DNA from: Holdemanella porci
GTDB lineage: Bacteria; Bacillota_I; Bacilli_A; Erysipelotrichales; Erysipelotrichaceae
Length of the DNA: 55,622 nucleotides
Direction: 5' to 3'
NCBI RefSeq assembly: GCF_009696075.1
Contig: NZ_VUMR01000005.1
Span: 1-55,622, forward strand
Below, in pieces: positions 43,591 through 52,401 of this stretch. Under the pieces are notes generated by a model. It searched no databases. It was given only the letters and a program-made list of their open reading frames with translations, and was not told where the DNA came from. Within the stretch, counting starts at the first letter, position 1. The number at the start of each line of letters is the position of its first letter. Both the position numbers and the translations under genes were made by a program.

Positions 43591-45165
43591 TTAATAACAA
43601 GCAATATTGCTATCCGTCCTTGATTCACATCCTGCAACATAGACACCATTTTCTAATCGAATAATGACTTGTCCACGCCCAAACATTGATAATTCGGACT
43701 CTATTTCAATTTCATGACCACGTTTCTTTAATTCAGTAATTATATTCTCATCAAAGCCTGGCTCAACAATAAATTTCATATTCTCTATCCACTGAAATCG
43801 TTTGGCATCTAAAGCCATCTGTGGATTTAAATGAAAATCAATCATGTTTGTGACAACTTGCATATGTCCCTGTGGCTGCATATAACCTCCCATTACACCA
43901 AAAGGCCCTACGGGTTTATCATCTTTTGTCAAAAAACCAGGAATAATTGTATGATACGTCTTTTTATGAGGCATCAAGTAATTCACGTGAGATGGCTCTA
44001 AACTAAAATCATATCCACGATTTTGTAAGGAAACTCCATCTACGACAATGCCACTACCAAATCCCATATAGTTTGATTGAATATATGAAACCATATTGCC
44101 ATCTTTATCTGCCGTGCACAAATAGACTGTACCAGATCCATGCGGCTTATCTACCCTTGGTGGCAAAGCCGAATGACCAATTTGACTCGCTCTTTGTTTA
44201 CCATAATCAACACTTATCAAATCATCCACTGACATATTCATACATTTAGGATCTGTAACATATTCTTTGGCATCCGCAAAAGCCATTTTTAAAGCTTCCA
44301 TCTGCGTATGAATACAATCGACATCTCTATCTTTAAATTGAAAATTATTTAAAACATTCAAAGCCATTAAAGCCACAATGCCCTGTCCATTAGGAGGTAA
44401 TTCCCACACTTGATAGCCATGATAATCTACATGAATTGGATTGACCCATTCAACCTTGTGATCTTCTAAATCTTGTTTTCGTAAGAATCCACCAAATCTT
44501 TTAGATTCTTCATCAATACGATCTGCCAACTCTCCATAATACAAAGCATCTGTATTTGTATCAGCAATCTTTTCTAGTGCATCCGCAAGTTTTGGCATGC
44601 AAATCATCTGTCCTGGTTCAGGTGTTTTTCCATCAAAAGTAAAAGTATCATGCCAGCTCTTAAACTCCTCACTATTTGGAATCGCATTTAATGCTTTTTT
44701 CCACATACGAGCAATCTCTGCACTGACTGGATATCCATTTCTTGCATAATCAATGGCAGGTTCTAATAACTTTTTAAACGGCAAAGAACCAAATCTTTCA
44801 CTTAAAGCTTTCCAACCCTTGACTGCACCAGGCACCGTAACTGGAATCCATCCTCGTTTTGGAATTTCATCCACTTTATCAGCCGAAATCGCATATGGAG
44901 AATGGCCTGAACTATTCATACCATACATCTTATCTTTCATCCATACAATCGCAAATCCATCGGATCCAAGCCCATTTGAACATGGTTCTACAACCGTCAA
45001 ACAAGCTGCCGTCGCAATGGCCGCGTCTACGGCATTTCCGCCCTGCATAAGCATTCTTAAGCCAGCTTGTGTAGCTAAATTATTTCCTGTGCAGACAACT
45101 CCGTTTCGTGCAATCACATTCGTTCTTTTGGATACGAATGGATTATCATAATAGTTAATTTCCAT
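43591..45165 (-). CDS. Gamma-glutamyltransferase family protein (YwrD-like)
   Basis: A 524-residue Ntn-hydrolase precursor. Gamma-glutamyltransferases are cut autocatalytically before a Thr; here the site is likely the Thr in HGSGTVYLCTADKDGNMVS (near residue 345), in the context of the YwrD subgroup. GGNAVDAAIATA near the start, PPNGQGIVAL and GGYMQPQGHMQVV near the end are conserved. There is no signal peptide, so it is cytosolic, unlike secreted Ggt. Glutathione cleavage or acylase activity are both possible. The ATG at 45165 follows CGGTGATG. A terminator for the upstream RNA candidate lies just before it. Confidence 0.88.
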   Translation of the reverse strand: MEINYYDNPFVSKRTNVIARNGVVCTGNNLATQAGLRMLMQGGNAVDAAIATAACLTVVEPCSNGLGSDGFAIVWMKDKMYGMNSSGHSPYAISADKVDEIPKRGWIPVTVPGAVKGWKALSERFGSLPFKKLLEPAIDYARNGYPVSAEIARMWKKALNAIPNSEEFKSWHDTFTFDGKTPEPGQMICMPKLADALEKIADTNTDALYYGELADRIDEESKRFGGFLRKQDLEDHKVEWVNPIHVDYHGYQVWELPPNGQGIVALMALNVLNNFQFKDRDVDCIHTQMEALKMAFADAKEYVTDPKCMNMSVDDLISVDYGKQRASQIGHSALPPRVDKPHGSGTVYLCTADKDGNMVSYIQSNYMGFGSGIVVDGVSLQNRGYDFSLEPSHVNYLMPHKKTYHTIIPGFLTKDDKPVGPFGVMGGYMQPQGHMQVVTNMIDFHLNPQMALDAKRFQWIENMKFIVEPGFDENIITELKKRGHEIEIESELSMFGRGQVIIRLENGVYVAGCESRTDSNIACY

Positions 45166-45189
45166 ATCTTCATCACCGAGACAATTATA

Positions 45190-45220
45190 CAAAAATTAGA
45201 GCAGACATTCCATCTGCTCT
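45190..45220 (-). terminator. Intrinsic terminator of the candidate structured RNA, upstream of ggt
   Basis: On the minus strand AGAGCAGA and TCTGCTCT form a perfect 8-bp stem with a 7-nt loop, followed by AATTTTTG. It ends 25 nt before the ggt start codon, where a TATAAT (45188-45183) may serve ggt. Confidence 0.75.
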
Positions 45221-45642
45221 GATTTATTTATTCACTTTTTTTAAACCGGATAACTTTTCTACCTTATCCAATTTTTTTATCATCCACATTATGATTTTAT
45301 TCTATTCATTTTCCTAAAGCATTTTCTCAAGCATGACCATATATGAGTATCTTTAAGTTCCATGATCTAGATTGGATGATATCCTTAACATTTCAAGTAC
45401 TCTATCCTTTTTGTGATTATTCACTCGATAAAAACCCTTTATCTAAATCCTATTTCCTTTTCTTGTTAAGTCCCATTGAATGTTTTTTCTAGAGTTCCTC
45501 TAGCTTAACCTTTGGAGTCTTTTCTCCATAGCTTCAACTTTTTATAGTTAAAACTTTCCGTTTCAACTCTATGTTATTGTCATCTTCTCACCGCTCTCTT
45601 TTTGTCTTAAGAGAAGTTTTCTCTGCTCTTACTTCTCTTTAC
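45190..45642 (-). ncRNA. Candidate large structured non-coding RNA, about 450 nt
   Basis: This stretch has no plausible reading frame (stops in all frames), although the window is otherwise tightly coded. On the minus strand it is purine-rich and forms many stems: 9 bp at 45639-45631/45617-45609; 9 bp at 45568-45560/45554-45546 with loop GGAAA; 5 bp at 45528-45524/45517-45513; 6 bp at 45503-45498/45494-45489 with loop GAA, enclosed by a 6-bp stem 45509-45504/45470-45465; 6 bp at 45443-45438/45432-45427; 4 bp at 45424-45421/45416-45413; and 10 bp at 45273-45264/45253-45244. A TATAAT (45654-45649) lies upstream and an intrinsic terminator (45220-45198) ends it. The A- and G-rich loops favour this strand. 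It does not match RNase P, tmRNA, 6S or SRP RNA as I know them. A large-RNA class such as ROOL is possible. Confidence 0.55.
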
Positions 45643-45648
45643 ACTTTC

Positions 45649-45654
45649 ATTATA
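45649..45654 (-). promoter_or_regulatory. -10 element for the candidate structured RNA
   Basis: A perfect TATAAT on the minus strand, 7 nt before the predicted RNA 5' end. The -35 region is only T-rich. Confidence 0.45.
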
Positions 45655-45672
45655 ACCAACAAAATCAAAAAG

Positions 45673-45700
45673 AAAAGGCAAGTGGTAAAACTCGCCTTTT
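45673..45700 (-). terminator. Intrinsic terminator after the LytTR regulator gene
   Basis: AAAAGGCGAGT and ACTTGCCTTTT (minus strand, one G-U) close a 6-nt loop and are followed by CTTTTTGATTTTG. It lies 15 nt past the LytTR stop and separates that gene from the RNA candidate. Confidence 0.8.
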
Positions 45701-45715
45701 TACTGGTAAAACCGG

Positions 45716-46378
45716 TTATTTCATCGATATCTTTCTTTTTTTTCCTCTCGAAACAGGAATCAGAACCTTGTTTATAAGCTCAACTTCATCTTTATACCAA
45801 GCAACAATATATTTAGAATTCACAATATAGGATACGTGTACTCGTAAAAAGCCAAATTCCTTAAATATATCTTCTAATGCATTCATACTGTCACGCTTAT
45901 GGAAAATGCCTTTTTTTGTATAGAAATACACCATCTTTTCATTCTTTTCCAAATAGTAGATATCTTCATACGAAAGATTCATACGAACTCCATCATAATT
46001 AAATTCATACACATGACTTTGAATACATTGCGAACGAATCATTTGATCATAAGCTGAAATGTCGGCTGCGATATTTTCTTTTGAAATATAGAACACACGA
46101 CTTCTTTCATCATCGCCGCGCGTCTTAATTGGATTTTCACAAACATAAATAACAATCGCATTGGAATTATCATGTACAAATACGCTTTCAATACGACTCG
46201 TCTTAAACATTTCATCAAACACAAATAATTGATACTCTTCTTCCTTCATCCGTTTTGCCAGATCACTCGCCTTTAAGTAATGACGAAAACACCAATCCTC
46301 ATGCGTAAACAATTTAGATAATTGAAAAACGATGTCCTTAGTTTCTTTTTCATATTCTAATAGGGCTACTTTTATCAT
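45716..46378 (-). CDS. LytTR-family DNA-binding regulator with a degenerate receiver domain
   Basis: A 220-residue regulator. The C-terminal 100 residues are a LytTR domain (VRMNLSYEDIYYLEKNEKMVYFYTKKG, then FGFLRVHVSYIVNSKYI). The N-terminal 110 residues have receiver-like topology, and the central strand YQLFVFDEMF keeps an Asp, but the acidic pair near the start (LLEYEKET) and the usual D-x-x-MP are altered, so phosphorylation is doubtful. No histidine kinase is adjacent. I place the start at 46378: TTGATA-N17-TATAAT ends 7 nt before this ATG, so the mRNA probably has no leader. An upstream in-frame ATG at 46414 lies inside the -35. Confidence 0.82.
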   Translation of the reverse strand: MIKVALLEYEKETKDIVFQLSKLFTHEDWCFRHYLKASDLAKRMKEEEYQLFVFDEMFKTSRIESVFVHDNSNAIVIYVCENPIKTRGDDERSRVFYISKENIAADISAYDQMIRSQCIQSHVYEFNYDGVRMNLSYEDIYYLEKNEKMVYFYTKKGIFHKRDSMNALEDIFKEFGFLRVHVSYIVNSKYIVAWYKDEVELINKVLIPVSRGKKRKISMK

Positions 46379-46385
46379 ACTTATA

Positions 46386-46414
46386 ATTATAAAGAGTGAA
46401 CGCATTTTTATCAA
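46386..46414 (-). promoter_or_regulatory. Promoter of the LytTR gene, placed for a leaderless mRNA
   Basis: TTGATA (46414-46409) and TATAAT (46391-46386) are spaced by 17 nt; the ATG starts 7 nt after the -10. Confidence 0.7.
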
Positions 46415-46434
46415 ATGTAAACCATTTCAAAATA

Positions 46435-47190
46435 TTATTCTTTAAAGTCACGAATTAAAATCAAATCCTTAACAAATTCTTTTGCGCTAACACTCAAAAT
46501 GATTTTACCCTTTTCCTTTATGGCTCTACTAGGATCTCCACCAATCCCAATTGGTTTTCCCTTTTCTGTGACCCAATCTGTAGCTAACCATGACAAATGT
46601 GTCTGCATTGCCGTATTTTTGGGAATTCCTTTTTCACTAGTCTTTAATTTAACCAAGTCTTCATCTATTGCCATAACCATAGATGTTTCCATTTCACCAC
46701 CATGAAAACCAAAAGTATTTCCCTTTAGAAAACGTTGCCTTTACAGCTGGATGATCTAAGATTCCTGAGTTTAATACAAATGGATACACTTTAAAATCAC
46801 TTCTTACTTCTCTAGAAATCAAATTTGCGACCGGTGCATTTCCACCATGACATACAAGAAAAACCATTTTTTTAAAGCTATGATAAGCTAGACTTTCACG
46901 TATGTCATACAACATATGATAGTAAGCCATAGTTTTAAATGTAATGGAGCCATAAAACTCTTTATGTTCCGTACTCAATCCGACTGGAAACAACAATAAA
47001 TTTATGTCCTCGGCCTTTAACTCTTTTTCAATATAGTCACACATAGTTGTGGCAATGAGTGTATCCGAACCAAGTGGTGCTTGATTTCCATGTTGTTCTA
47101 ATGCACCCCTAATGGAATCAAAACAATTGTGTTTTCTCGATCGACTTGTTCCATTTCTAAACGTGTTAATTCTTGATACTTATAAATCAT
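46435..47190 (-). pseudogene. Creatininase-family amidohydrolase, two frameshifts
   Basis: Three fragments in different frames join into one creatininase-fold protein of about 250 residues. The first runs from the ATG at 47190 (YKYQELTRLEMEQVDR... VLIPLG) and breaks in a GGGG run near 47112. The second carries ALEQHGNQAPLGSDT and VCHGGNAPVANL and breaks near 46725, in a GGG run. The third carries FGFHGGEMETSMVMAID and runs to the stop at 46435. All metal ligands (E-x-H, D, H, E) are recoverable, so the ancestor was an active hydrolase. It starts 2 nt after the ribU remnant, so the two formed an operon under the FMN riboswitch. Confidence 0.85.
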
Positions 47191-47192
47191 AC

Positions 47193-47675
47193 TTATTTTG
47201 CCTCATAAATCAACTTAAAGCTTGGATTTACAGAACCTACCATCTGCACAACAGAATCTAACGCATTCCCATAGCTTTGGCATATAGTGGCAAGGTAATA
47301 CATGCATTACAGAAACATGCGAATACGGTACGAATTAGAATTCCAACAATTAAAGTTTTGTTGTCTTATTCATCTTCTTGTACACAAACCATGTTGGTAA
47401 AATAAATAGAACAATGCCTAAAAGATTTGCGAGTTCACCCACATAATCTGTGTTTGTTCCTACTGTCACAACTTTTACAATTAATTTAATAACTTCTACT
47501 AAAACGGCAAATACAGGACCTAAACTAAATAGAGCAATAATACTTGGTACATCACTAAAATCAATCTTGTAGAATGGTGGCATCATTGGTAAAGAGAATT
47601 CCAGTGACATCAAAGCTCCTGCAAGACCTACAAGCATCGCCGTTAATACCATCGTTTGAACATTCTATTTTTCAT
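47193..47675 (-). pseudogene. ribU: Riboflavin transporter substrate-binding subunit RibU (ECF), three frameshifts
   Basis: The remnant encodes pieces of an S component of an energy-coupling-factor transporter. The ATG at 47675 follows AAAGGAGGT, but the frame stops after ten codons. Most of the protein (MVLTAMLVGLAGALMSLEF ... PPFYKIDFSDVPSIIALFSLGP, the flavin-binding RibU pattern) lies in another frame at 47350-47652. The tail continues in a third (TLIVGILIRTVFA ... ITLPLYAKAMGM) and fourth segment (LDSVVQMVGSVNPSFKLIYEAK) to the stop at 47193. Lesions are near 47665, 47353 and 47257. The FMN riboswitch upstream supports RibU. With this copy dead, riboflavin must be made or imported by another system. 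Confidence 0.88.
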
Positions 47676-47714
47676 CTTTTTACCTCCTTTTGATTCGGAT
47701 AAGCTCTTCCAAAA

Positions 47715-47747
47715 GGAAAACCCCAAGAAAAATCTTCCCGGGGTCTA
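47715..47747 (-). terminator. Expression-platform terminator of the FMN riboswitch
   Basis: On the minus strand ACCCC pairs with GGGGT and AAGA with TCTT around a short loop (three bulged G), followed by TTTTCCTTTT. It lies between the aptamer and the ribU ribosome binding site. Confidence 0.65.
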
Positions 47748-47771
47748 AAAAATACAAAAAATACTTTTGTG

Positions 47772-47882
47772 TCTTCTACCATCCAGACTATACTGTCGGT
47801 CTTGGAATTACACCAAGTCAGCCACTTGCGTGGGTCGCGGACTTTTACCGCCGGTAGGGAATTGCACCCTGCCCCGAAGAAC
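47772..47882 (-). promoter_or_regulatory. FMN riboswitch (RFN element)
   Basis: The minus strand carries all conserved RFN blocks in order: TTCTTCGGGGCAGGGTG, AATTCCCTACCGGCGG, AGTCCGCGACCC, GGCTGACTTGGTG and GACAGTATAGTCTGGATG, ending with GGTAGAAGA, which pairs with the start. It senses FMN and, with the terminator at 47715-47747, would switch off ribU when flavin is sufficient. The aptamer looks complete although the genes it controls are broken. Confidence 0.96.
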
Positions 47883-47963
47883 TCATTGAATCTATGTTCG
47901 CAAATAAAATAACACACTTATTTTCATTATGTAACTAGTTCGTCTATTTTTTTCACAATATGA

Positions 47964-49937
47964 TTATTTTTCACCTTTCATCTCAAATAAGATATCTCTT
48001 AGTTGCGCCGCTCTTTCGAAATCTAAAGTACGAGCTGCCTCTTTCATTTCCTGCTCTAATTCTTGGATCATCTTTTCCTTTTGTTTTGCCGGCAACTTTT
48101 TCTTCTTCAAATACTTAGCCGCCATTTCCTTAGTTTCCTTAGAACGAACTACATCGTGGATTGGTTTGATGATTGTCTTAGGAACAATGCCATGTTTTTC
48201 ATTGTATTCCATCTGAATCGATCTACGTCTTGCGGTTTCATCTATGGCTTCCTGCATACTTTCCGTAATTTTATCGGCATACATAATAACTTTACCTTGG
48301 GCATTACGTGCCGCACGACCAATAATCTGAATCAATGATCGTCTTGATCTTAAGAAACCTTCTTTATCCGCATCTAATATCGCAATCAAGCTGACTTCTG
48401 GAATATCCAAACCTTCTCTTAATAAGTTGATACCTACAAGCACATCATATTTACCTTGGCGTAAATCATGAATGATCTCCGTACGTTCAATCGTTGTAAC
48501 TTCATGGTGTAGCCATGCTACTTTTAAATCCATATTCTTTAAATAGGAAGTTAAATCTTCGGCCATACGAACCGTTAGCGTCGTAATCAGAGTTCTTTCA
48601 TGTTTTTCAATACGATCCTTAATTTCATCTACTAAGTCATCAATTTGGCCTTCAATAGGACGCACTTCGACTTCCGGATCTAAAAGACCTGTTGGACGAA
48701 TGATTTGTTCAACAATTTCCCCATGCGTTTGATCCAGTTCATAATCTCCTGGTGTTGCAGATACAAAGATGGCATTTTTAATCAACCCCTCAAATTCATT
48801 AAAACGCAAAGGTCGATTATCTAAAGCACTTGGAAGTCTAAAGCCATAATCTACCAATATTTGTTTTCTTGCACGGTCTCCATTATACATGCCACGAATT
48901 TGTGGTAAGGAAACATGACTTTCATCTACCACAAGTAAGAAATCATCTGGAAAATAATCAAAGAGTGTATACGGTCTTTCGCCTGGCTTTCTGCCATCAA
49001 TATGCCTTGAATAGTTTTCAATACCTGGGCATACGCCAAATTCTCTTAATGCTTCTATATCGTAGCGACATCGTTGTTCCAAACGCTCTTTTTCTAATGG
49101 TTTACCCTGCTCATCAAAATAAGCCAATCTTTCATCCAATTCTTCTTGAATTGTGTCTGCTGCATGATTGATGATATCCATACTTGTCGCATAGCCGTTA
49201 GCTGGATAAATAATATACAGCTGATAAGATTGATTGACATGTCCTGTTACTGGATCCACTTCACAGATTCTTTCCACTTCATCATCAAACATTTCAATAC
49301 GGATTAAATAACGATCCGTATGACCTGGTGTGATTTCAATGACGTCTCCACGTACTCTAAAAGTCCCTCTTAATGGATCTGTATCATTACGCTTATATTG
49401 TTGATGTACTAACGCTAGCATCAATTCATTTCTTTCAATGATCTGTCCACTTCTTAAAGTAAAGATCATATGACGATATTGTTCTGGATTACTAGCACCA
49501 TAAATAGAGGCAACACTGGCTACAATAATCGTATCTCTTCGTTCTAAAACACTATTTACTGCTGCCATTCTAAGCATATCCAATTCTTCATTGGTCTTTG
49601 TGTTTTTATCAATATATGTATCTGTTTTTGGCAAATAGGCTTCTGGCTGGTAATAATCAAAATAAGAGACGAAATATTCCACACGATTATGTGGAAAAAA
49701 TTCTTTAAATTCAGAATACAACTGTCCCGCCAAAGTTTTATTATGTGCAAACACCAAGGTTGGTCGATTCACTTGGGCAATCACATTCGAAATTGTAAAT
49801 GTTTTTCCAGTTCCTGTAGCTCCCAACAATACTTGAAACTTTTTATCTTCTTTTAAACCAGAAACCAATTCCTTAATAGCTTCTGGCTGATCTCCACTCG
49901 GTTTATATTCAGATACTAATTCAAACTGATTTTTCAT
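47964..49937 (-). CDS. uvrB: UvrABC system protein B (excinuclease subunit)
   Basis: A 657-residue nucleotide-excision-repair helicase, full length. Walker A is [12 protein letters not shown] (near residues 38-49), the beta-hairpin that inserts into DNA is around [18 protein letters not shown] (near 92-109), [19 protein letters not shown] holds the helicase motif II, and GRAARN is motif VI. The C-terminal UVR domain ([20 protein letters not shown]) binds UvrC. The start ATG follows GAAGGATGTG. Downstream of ctpA; uvrA is not in the window. Confidence 0.97.
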   Translation of the reverse strand: MKNQFELVSEYKPSGDQPEAIKELVSGLKEDKKFQVLLGATGTGKTFTISNVIAQVNRPTLVFAHNKTLAGQLYSEFKEFFPHNRVEYFVSYFDYYQPEAYLPKTDTYIDKNTKTNEELDMLRMAAVNSVLERRDTIIVASVASIYGASNPEQYRHMIFTLRSGQIIERNELMLALVHQQYKRNDTDPLRGTFRVRGDVIEITPGHTDRYLIRIEMFDDEVERICEVDPVTGHVNQSYQLYIIYPANGYATSMDIINHAADTIQEELDERLAYFDEQGKPLEKERLEQRCRYDIEALREFGVCPGIENYSRHIDGRKPGERPYTLFDYFPDDFLLVVDESHVSLPQIRGMYNGDRARKQILVDYGFRLPSALDNRPLRFNEFEGLIKNAIFVSATPGDYELDQTHGEIVEQIIRPTGLLDPEVEVRPIEGQIDDLVDEIKDRIEKHERTLITTLTVRMAEDLTSYLKNMDLKVAWLHHEVTTIERTEIIHDLRQGKYDVLVGINLLREGLDIPEVSLIAILDADKEGFLRSRRSLIQIIGRAARNAQGKVIMYADKITESMQEAIDETARRRSIQMEYNEKHGIVPKTIIKPIHDVVRSKETKEMAAKYLKKKKLPAKQKEKMIQELEQEMKEAARTLDFERAAQLRDILFEMKGEK

Positions 49938-49986
49938 ACGCTCACATCCTTCATATATATATAATACACAAAAAGTAGGTTTATAC

Positions 49987-51402
49987 CTACTTTTGTGCCT
50001 CTTCTATCGCTTTTTGTCTTTGCGTATCATCACTTGGTGTTTCATTCATCTTCAACAATACTTTTTCCATCAAAAGATCCCACGTCTTTTTATCACAATC
50101 TCCCGTTACTTCTAAACGATTGTCCTGTTGAAAACTTGCCAAAGCTTGAGAGCTGGTATTTGAAAAATATGTATCTGTTCGATCCACATCATATCCTAAA
50201 TACTTCAGATATACTTGTAAAGCTTGGGCATTATCATCCACGCTGTCTTTTTTGATGACATCCTTTTTCTTGACTTTATAATAGGATGTTGTCTTCACTT
50301 CTCCAAGTTTTACTTCAACATCTGGTTTAAAACCCTTCTTATTGATGCTTGTACCTTTTGGCGTATACCAACGTGCCACTGTATACTTAAAACTTGTTCC
50401 ATCTGAGAATGGTACTGTAACTTGTTCAGTACCTTTACCGTAAGATGTTGTTCCTACCGTAATCACTGTATCCCCTAAATTATCTTTTAAAGCACCAATC
50501 AGAACTTCGGCTGCACTTGCCGTATTTTCATTTTGTAGAACAACAATCTTATCCATTTTTACTTGATTGAATTCATCTTTTGTCATTTGTTTAGTGAACT
50601 TGCCATCTTTATCTTTTTCCTTGAAAACAACTGACTTTTTCGGAATCAAAGAACTCGAAATTTCCAATGCCGCATTTAAATAGCCGCCACCATTATTACG
50701 TAAATCTAAGACCAACTTTTTGATCCCCACTTCTTGTAGGCTAGACATTGCCTTTGAAAAATCTTTGCCACTATTTTCTGAGAAACTCGTTAGAATAATT
50801 TCTCCATAATCTTCGTATACGTTACATACGACCGTTGAATCAAAAGTACCTGGAATCAAATTTGTCGTATATTCTTTTCCATCACGAAGATATTTTGTCT
50901 TAACATTCTGTCCTTCATGCGCCTTAATATATTTAATGATTGTGTCCGAATCATTTTCACTACATTTTAAATCATCTAATGAAATGATTTCATCTTGGGG
51001 TTTTAAGCCTTTCTTATCCGCTGTTGAATTGATGTATACGTTGGATACGACGAAGTTTTTATTTTCATTTAAATAAAAGGAGATTCCTAATCCTACATTA
51101 CTTCCTTCAAGACTGCTCGAAAAGGCTTTGGCTTGTTCTAAGTCAAAATAGTTTGTATGAGCATCTTGGTCTAGAGTTGTCATTCCATCAATAGCTTGTT
51201 CCATAAGTTTGGAATCCAAGTTTTTGATTTTATTCGAATAATACCAATCTGAATTCAAAATTGAATAAATGGTATCAAATTTTTCTTGTTCTTTACTATT
51301 TCCTGTCGTTTTTTTATTTAAAATAACTGGTATACTTATGCCTGCGCCAAAACATGCAATGCATAGTAGTGTAATCAATATTGTTTGACTTTTTTTTCTC
51401 AT
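49987..51402 (-). CDS. S41-family carboxy-terminal processing protease
   Basis: A 471-residue secreted or membrane-anchored serine protease. TM/signal at residues 7-28; a PDZ domain at about 95-185; the S41 core with [17 protein letters not shown], the catalytic Ser in [15 protein letters not shown] (near 299) and Lys in SYGKGTEQV (near 324). A C-terminal peptidoglycan-binding domain follows ([15 protein letters not shown] ... [11 protein letters not shown]). This is the CtpA/CtpB type found downstream of ftsEX in Firmicutes, probably acting on cell-wall or signalling proteins. The start ATG follows ACAGGATGAG. Confidence 0.93.
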   Translation of the reverse strand: MRKKSQTILITLLCIACFGAGISIPVILNKKTTGNSKEQEKFDTIYSILNSDWYYSNKIKNLDSKLMEQAIDGMTTLDQDAHTNYFDLEQAKAFSSSLEGSNVGLGISFYLNENKNFVVSNVYINSTADKKGLKPQDEIISLDDLKCSENDSDTIIKYIKAHEGQNVKTKYLRDGKEYTTNLIPGTFDSTVVCNVYEDYGEIILTSFSENSGKDFSKAMSSLQEVGIKKLVLDLRNNGGGYLNAALEISSSLIPKKSVVFKEKDKDGKFTKQMTKDEFNQVKMDKIVVLQNENTASAAEVLIGALKDNLGDTVITVGTTSYGKGTEQVTVPFSDGTSFKYTVARWYTPKGTSINKKGFKPDVEVKLGEVKTTSYYKVKKKDVIKKDSVDDNAQALQVYLKYLGYDVDRTDTYFSNTSSQALASFQQDNRLEVTGDCDKKTWDLLMEKVLLKMNETPSDDTQRQKAIEEAQK

Positions 51403-51498
51403 AAGCTCATCCTGTTCTAAAACAAAATGGGACGAATCATTCGCCCCAATAATTCCATATAGAAAGTATACGAAACAATCCTTTATTCTGCAATGTTT

Positions 51499-52401
51499 TT
51501 ATCGTCTCATTTTCAAATATTTTCTTGCCGCAAACAAGGATGCGAACCCACCAATCAAGGCTCCTGCAAGAATGATAGAGAGTCCTACTTGAAAGCTGAT
51601 TGTACTTGGTTTAAATAGGGCAAACATAGGTGTGAATAGTTTTCCGCCTAAACTTTCGTACAGCTTTTCATATCCAAAATGCACCAATAAATATGGAACG
51701 ATAGATCCAAGTAGTCCAATAAAAATACCTTCGACAATGAATGGATTACTGATGAAACCATTCGTTGCACCTACTGTACGCATAATAATGATTTCCTCAC
51801 TTCTTGAATCAATTGTCGTTCGAATCGTGTTATAAATCAAATATAATGATAATAGAATCAATAAAGCAACAATGCCTAAACCAATCTTTTGAATCATATT
51901 CAACATGTCTACTAAACTTGTAACGCTGTCTCCTCCAAAAGCCGTGCTGGATACGCCATCAATTTTTTGAATCTGCGCACTTGTTTTACGGATAGAAGAA
52001 GCATTCTTTACATAAACAAAGAAAGCATTGGATAAGGGATTTGTTTCTCCTCGATAGGCTTTAAAAGCATCTCCCTTTTCTTTGATCATAAGTTCAAGTT
52101 CATCATCTTTAGAGGATACTTCTACCTTTGAAACATTCTTCAATTTAGATATTTCACTCTGAATACTTGATATAGCTGTTTCATCATCAATATTCTCATT
52201 TAAAATAACGTGAATACTCAAATCTTTTTGAACATCATTCGAAAAATAATTAACGTGTAATCCAATAATCAATATCGAACCAATCAAAAGTAGGGTAATG
52301 CCAATGGCACTAATGGCAGAAAAGCACAACATAATATGTCTTTTCATTTGGAGAAAGGCATACTTCAATTCGTATAAAAAAGTACGTAAACCTTTCATCA
52401 T
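51499..52401 (-). CDS. ftsX: Cell division ABC transporter permease FtsX (copy 1)
   Basis: A 300-residue, four-TM permease. TM1 is near residues 22-45, then an extracellular loop (about 46-170) that contacts a peptidoglycan hydrolase, then TM2-4 (about 175-290) with YLIYNTIRTTIDSRSEEIIIMRTVGATNGFI, the FtsX signature. With FtsE it transmits ATP hydrolysis to an outside hydrolase rather than moving a solute. The ATG overlaps the ftsE stop as ATGA, so they are translationally coupled. A second FtsX (54456-55358) lies in the same operon. Confidence 0.93.
   Translation of the reverse strand: MMKGLRTFLYELKYAFLQMKRHIMLCFSAISAIGITLLLIGSILIIGLHVNYFSNDVQKDLSIHVILNENIDDETAISSIQSEISKLKNVSKVEVSSKDDELELMIKEKGDAFKAYRGETNPLSNAFFVYVKNASSIRKTSAQIQKIDGVSSTAFGGDSVTSLVDMLNMIQKIGLGIVALLILLSLYLIYNTIRTTIDSRSEEIIIMRTVGATNGFISNPFIVEGIFIGLLGSIVPYLLVHFGYEKLYESLGGKLFTPMFALFKPSTISFQVGLSIILAGALIGGFASLFAARKYLKMRR

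Noticed and set aside
45241-45280. Plus-strand terminator (10-bp stem followed by seven T) at the left part of the gene-free stretch
   Set aside because: It would terminate on the plus strand, where no gene or promoter precedes it; it is better explained as one stem of the minus-strand RNA candidate, although a plus-strand transcript cannot be excluded.
45225-45660. Decayed transposase or other protein gene in the gene-free stretch
   Set aside because: All frames checked by eye are dense in stops and no family-like segment appears, while stems are unusually frequent.
47672-47917. An 81-codon minus-strand reading frame
   Set aside because: It lies entirely over the FMN riboswitch and its terminator; the conserved RNA explains the sequence.
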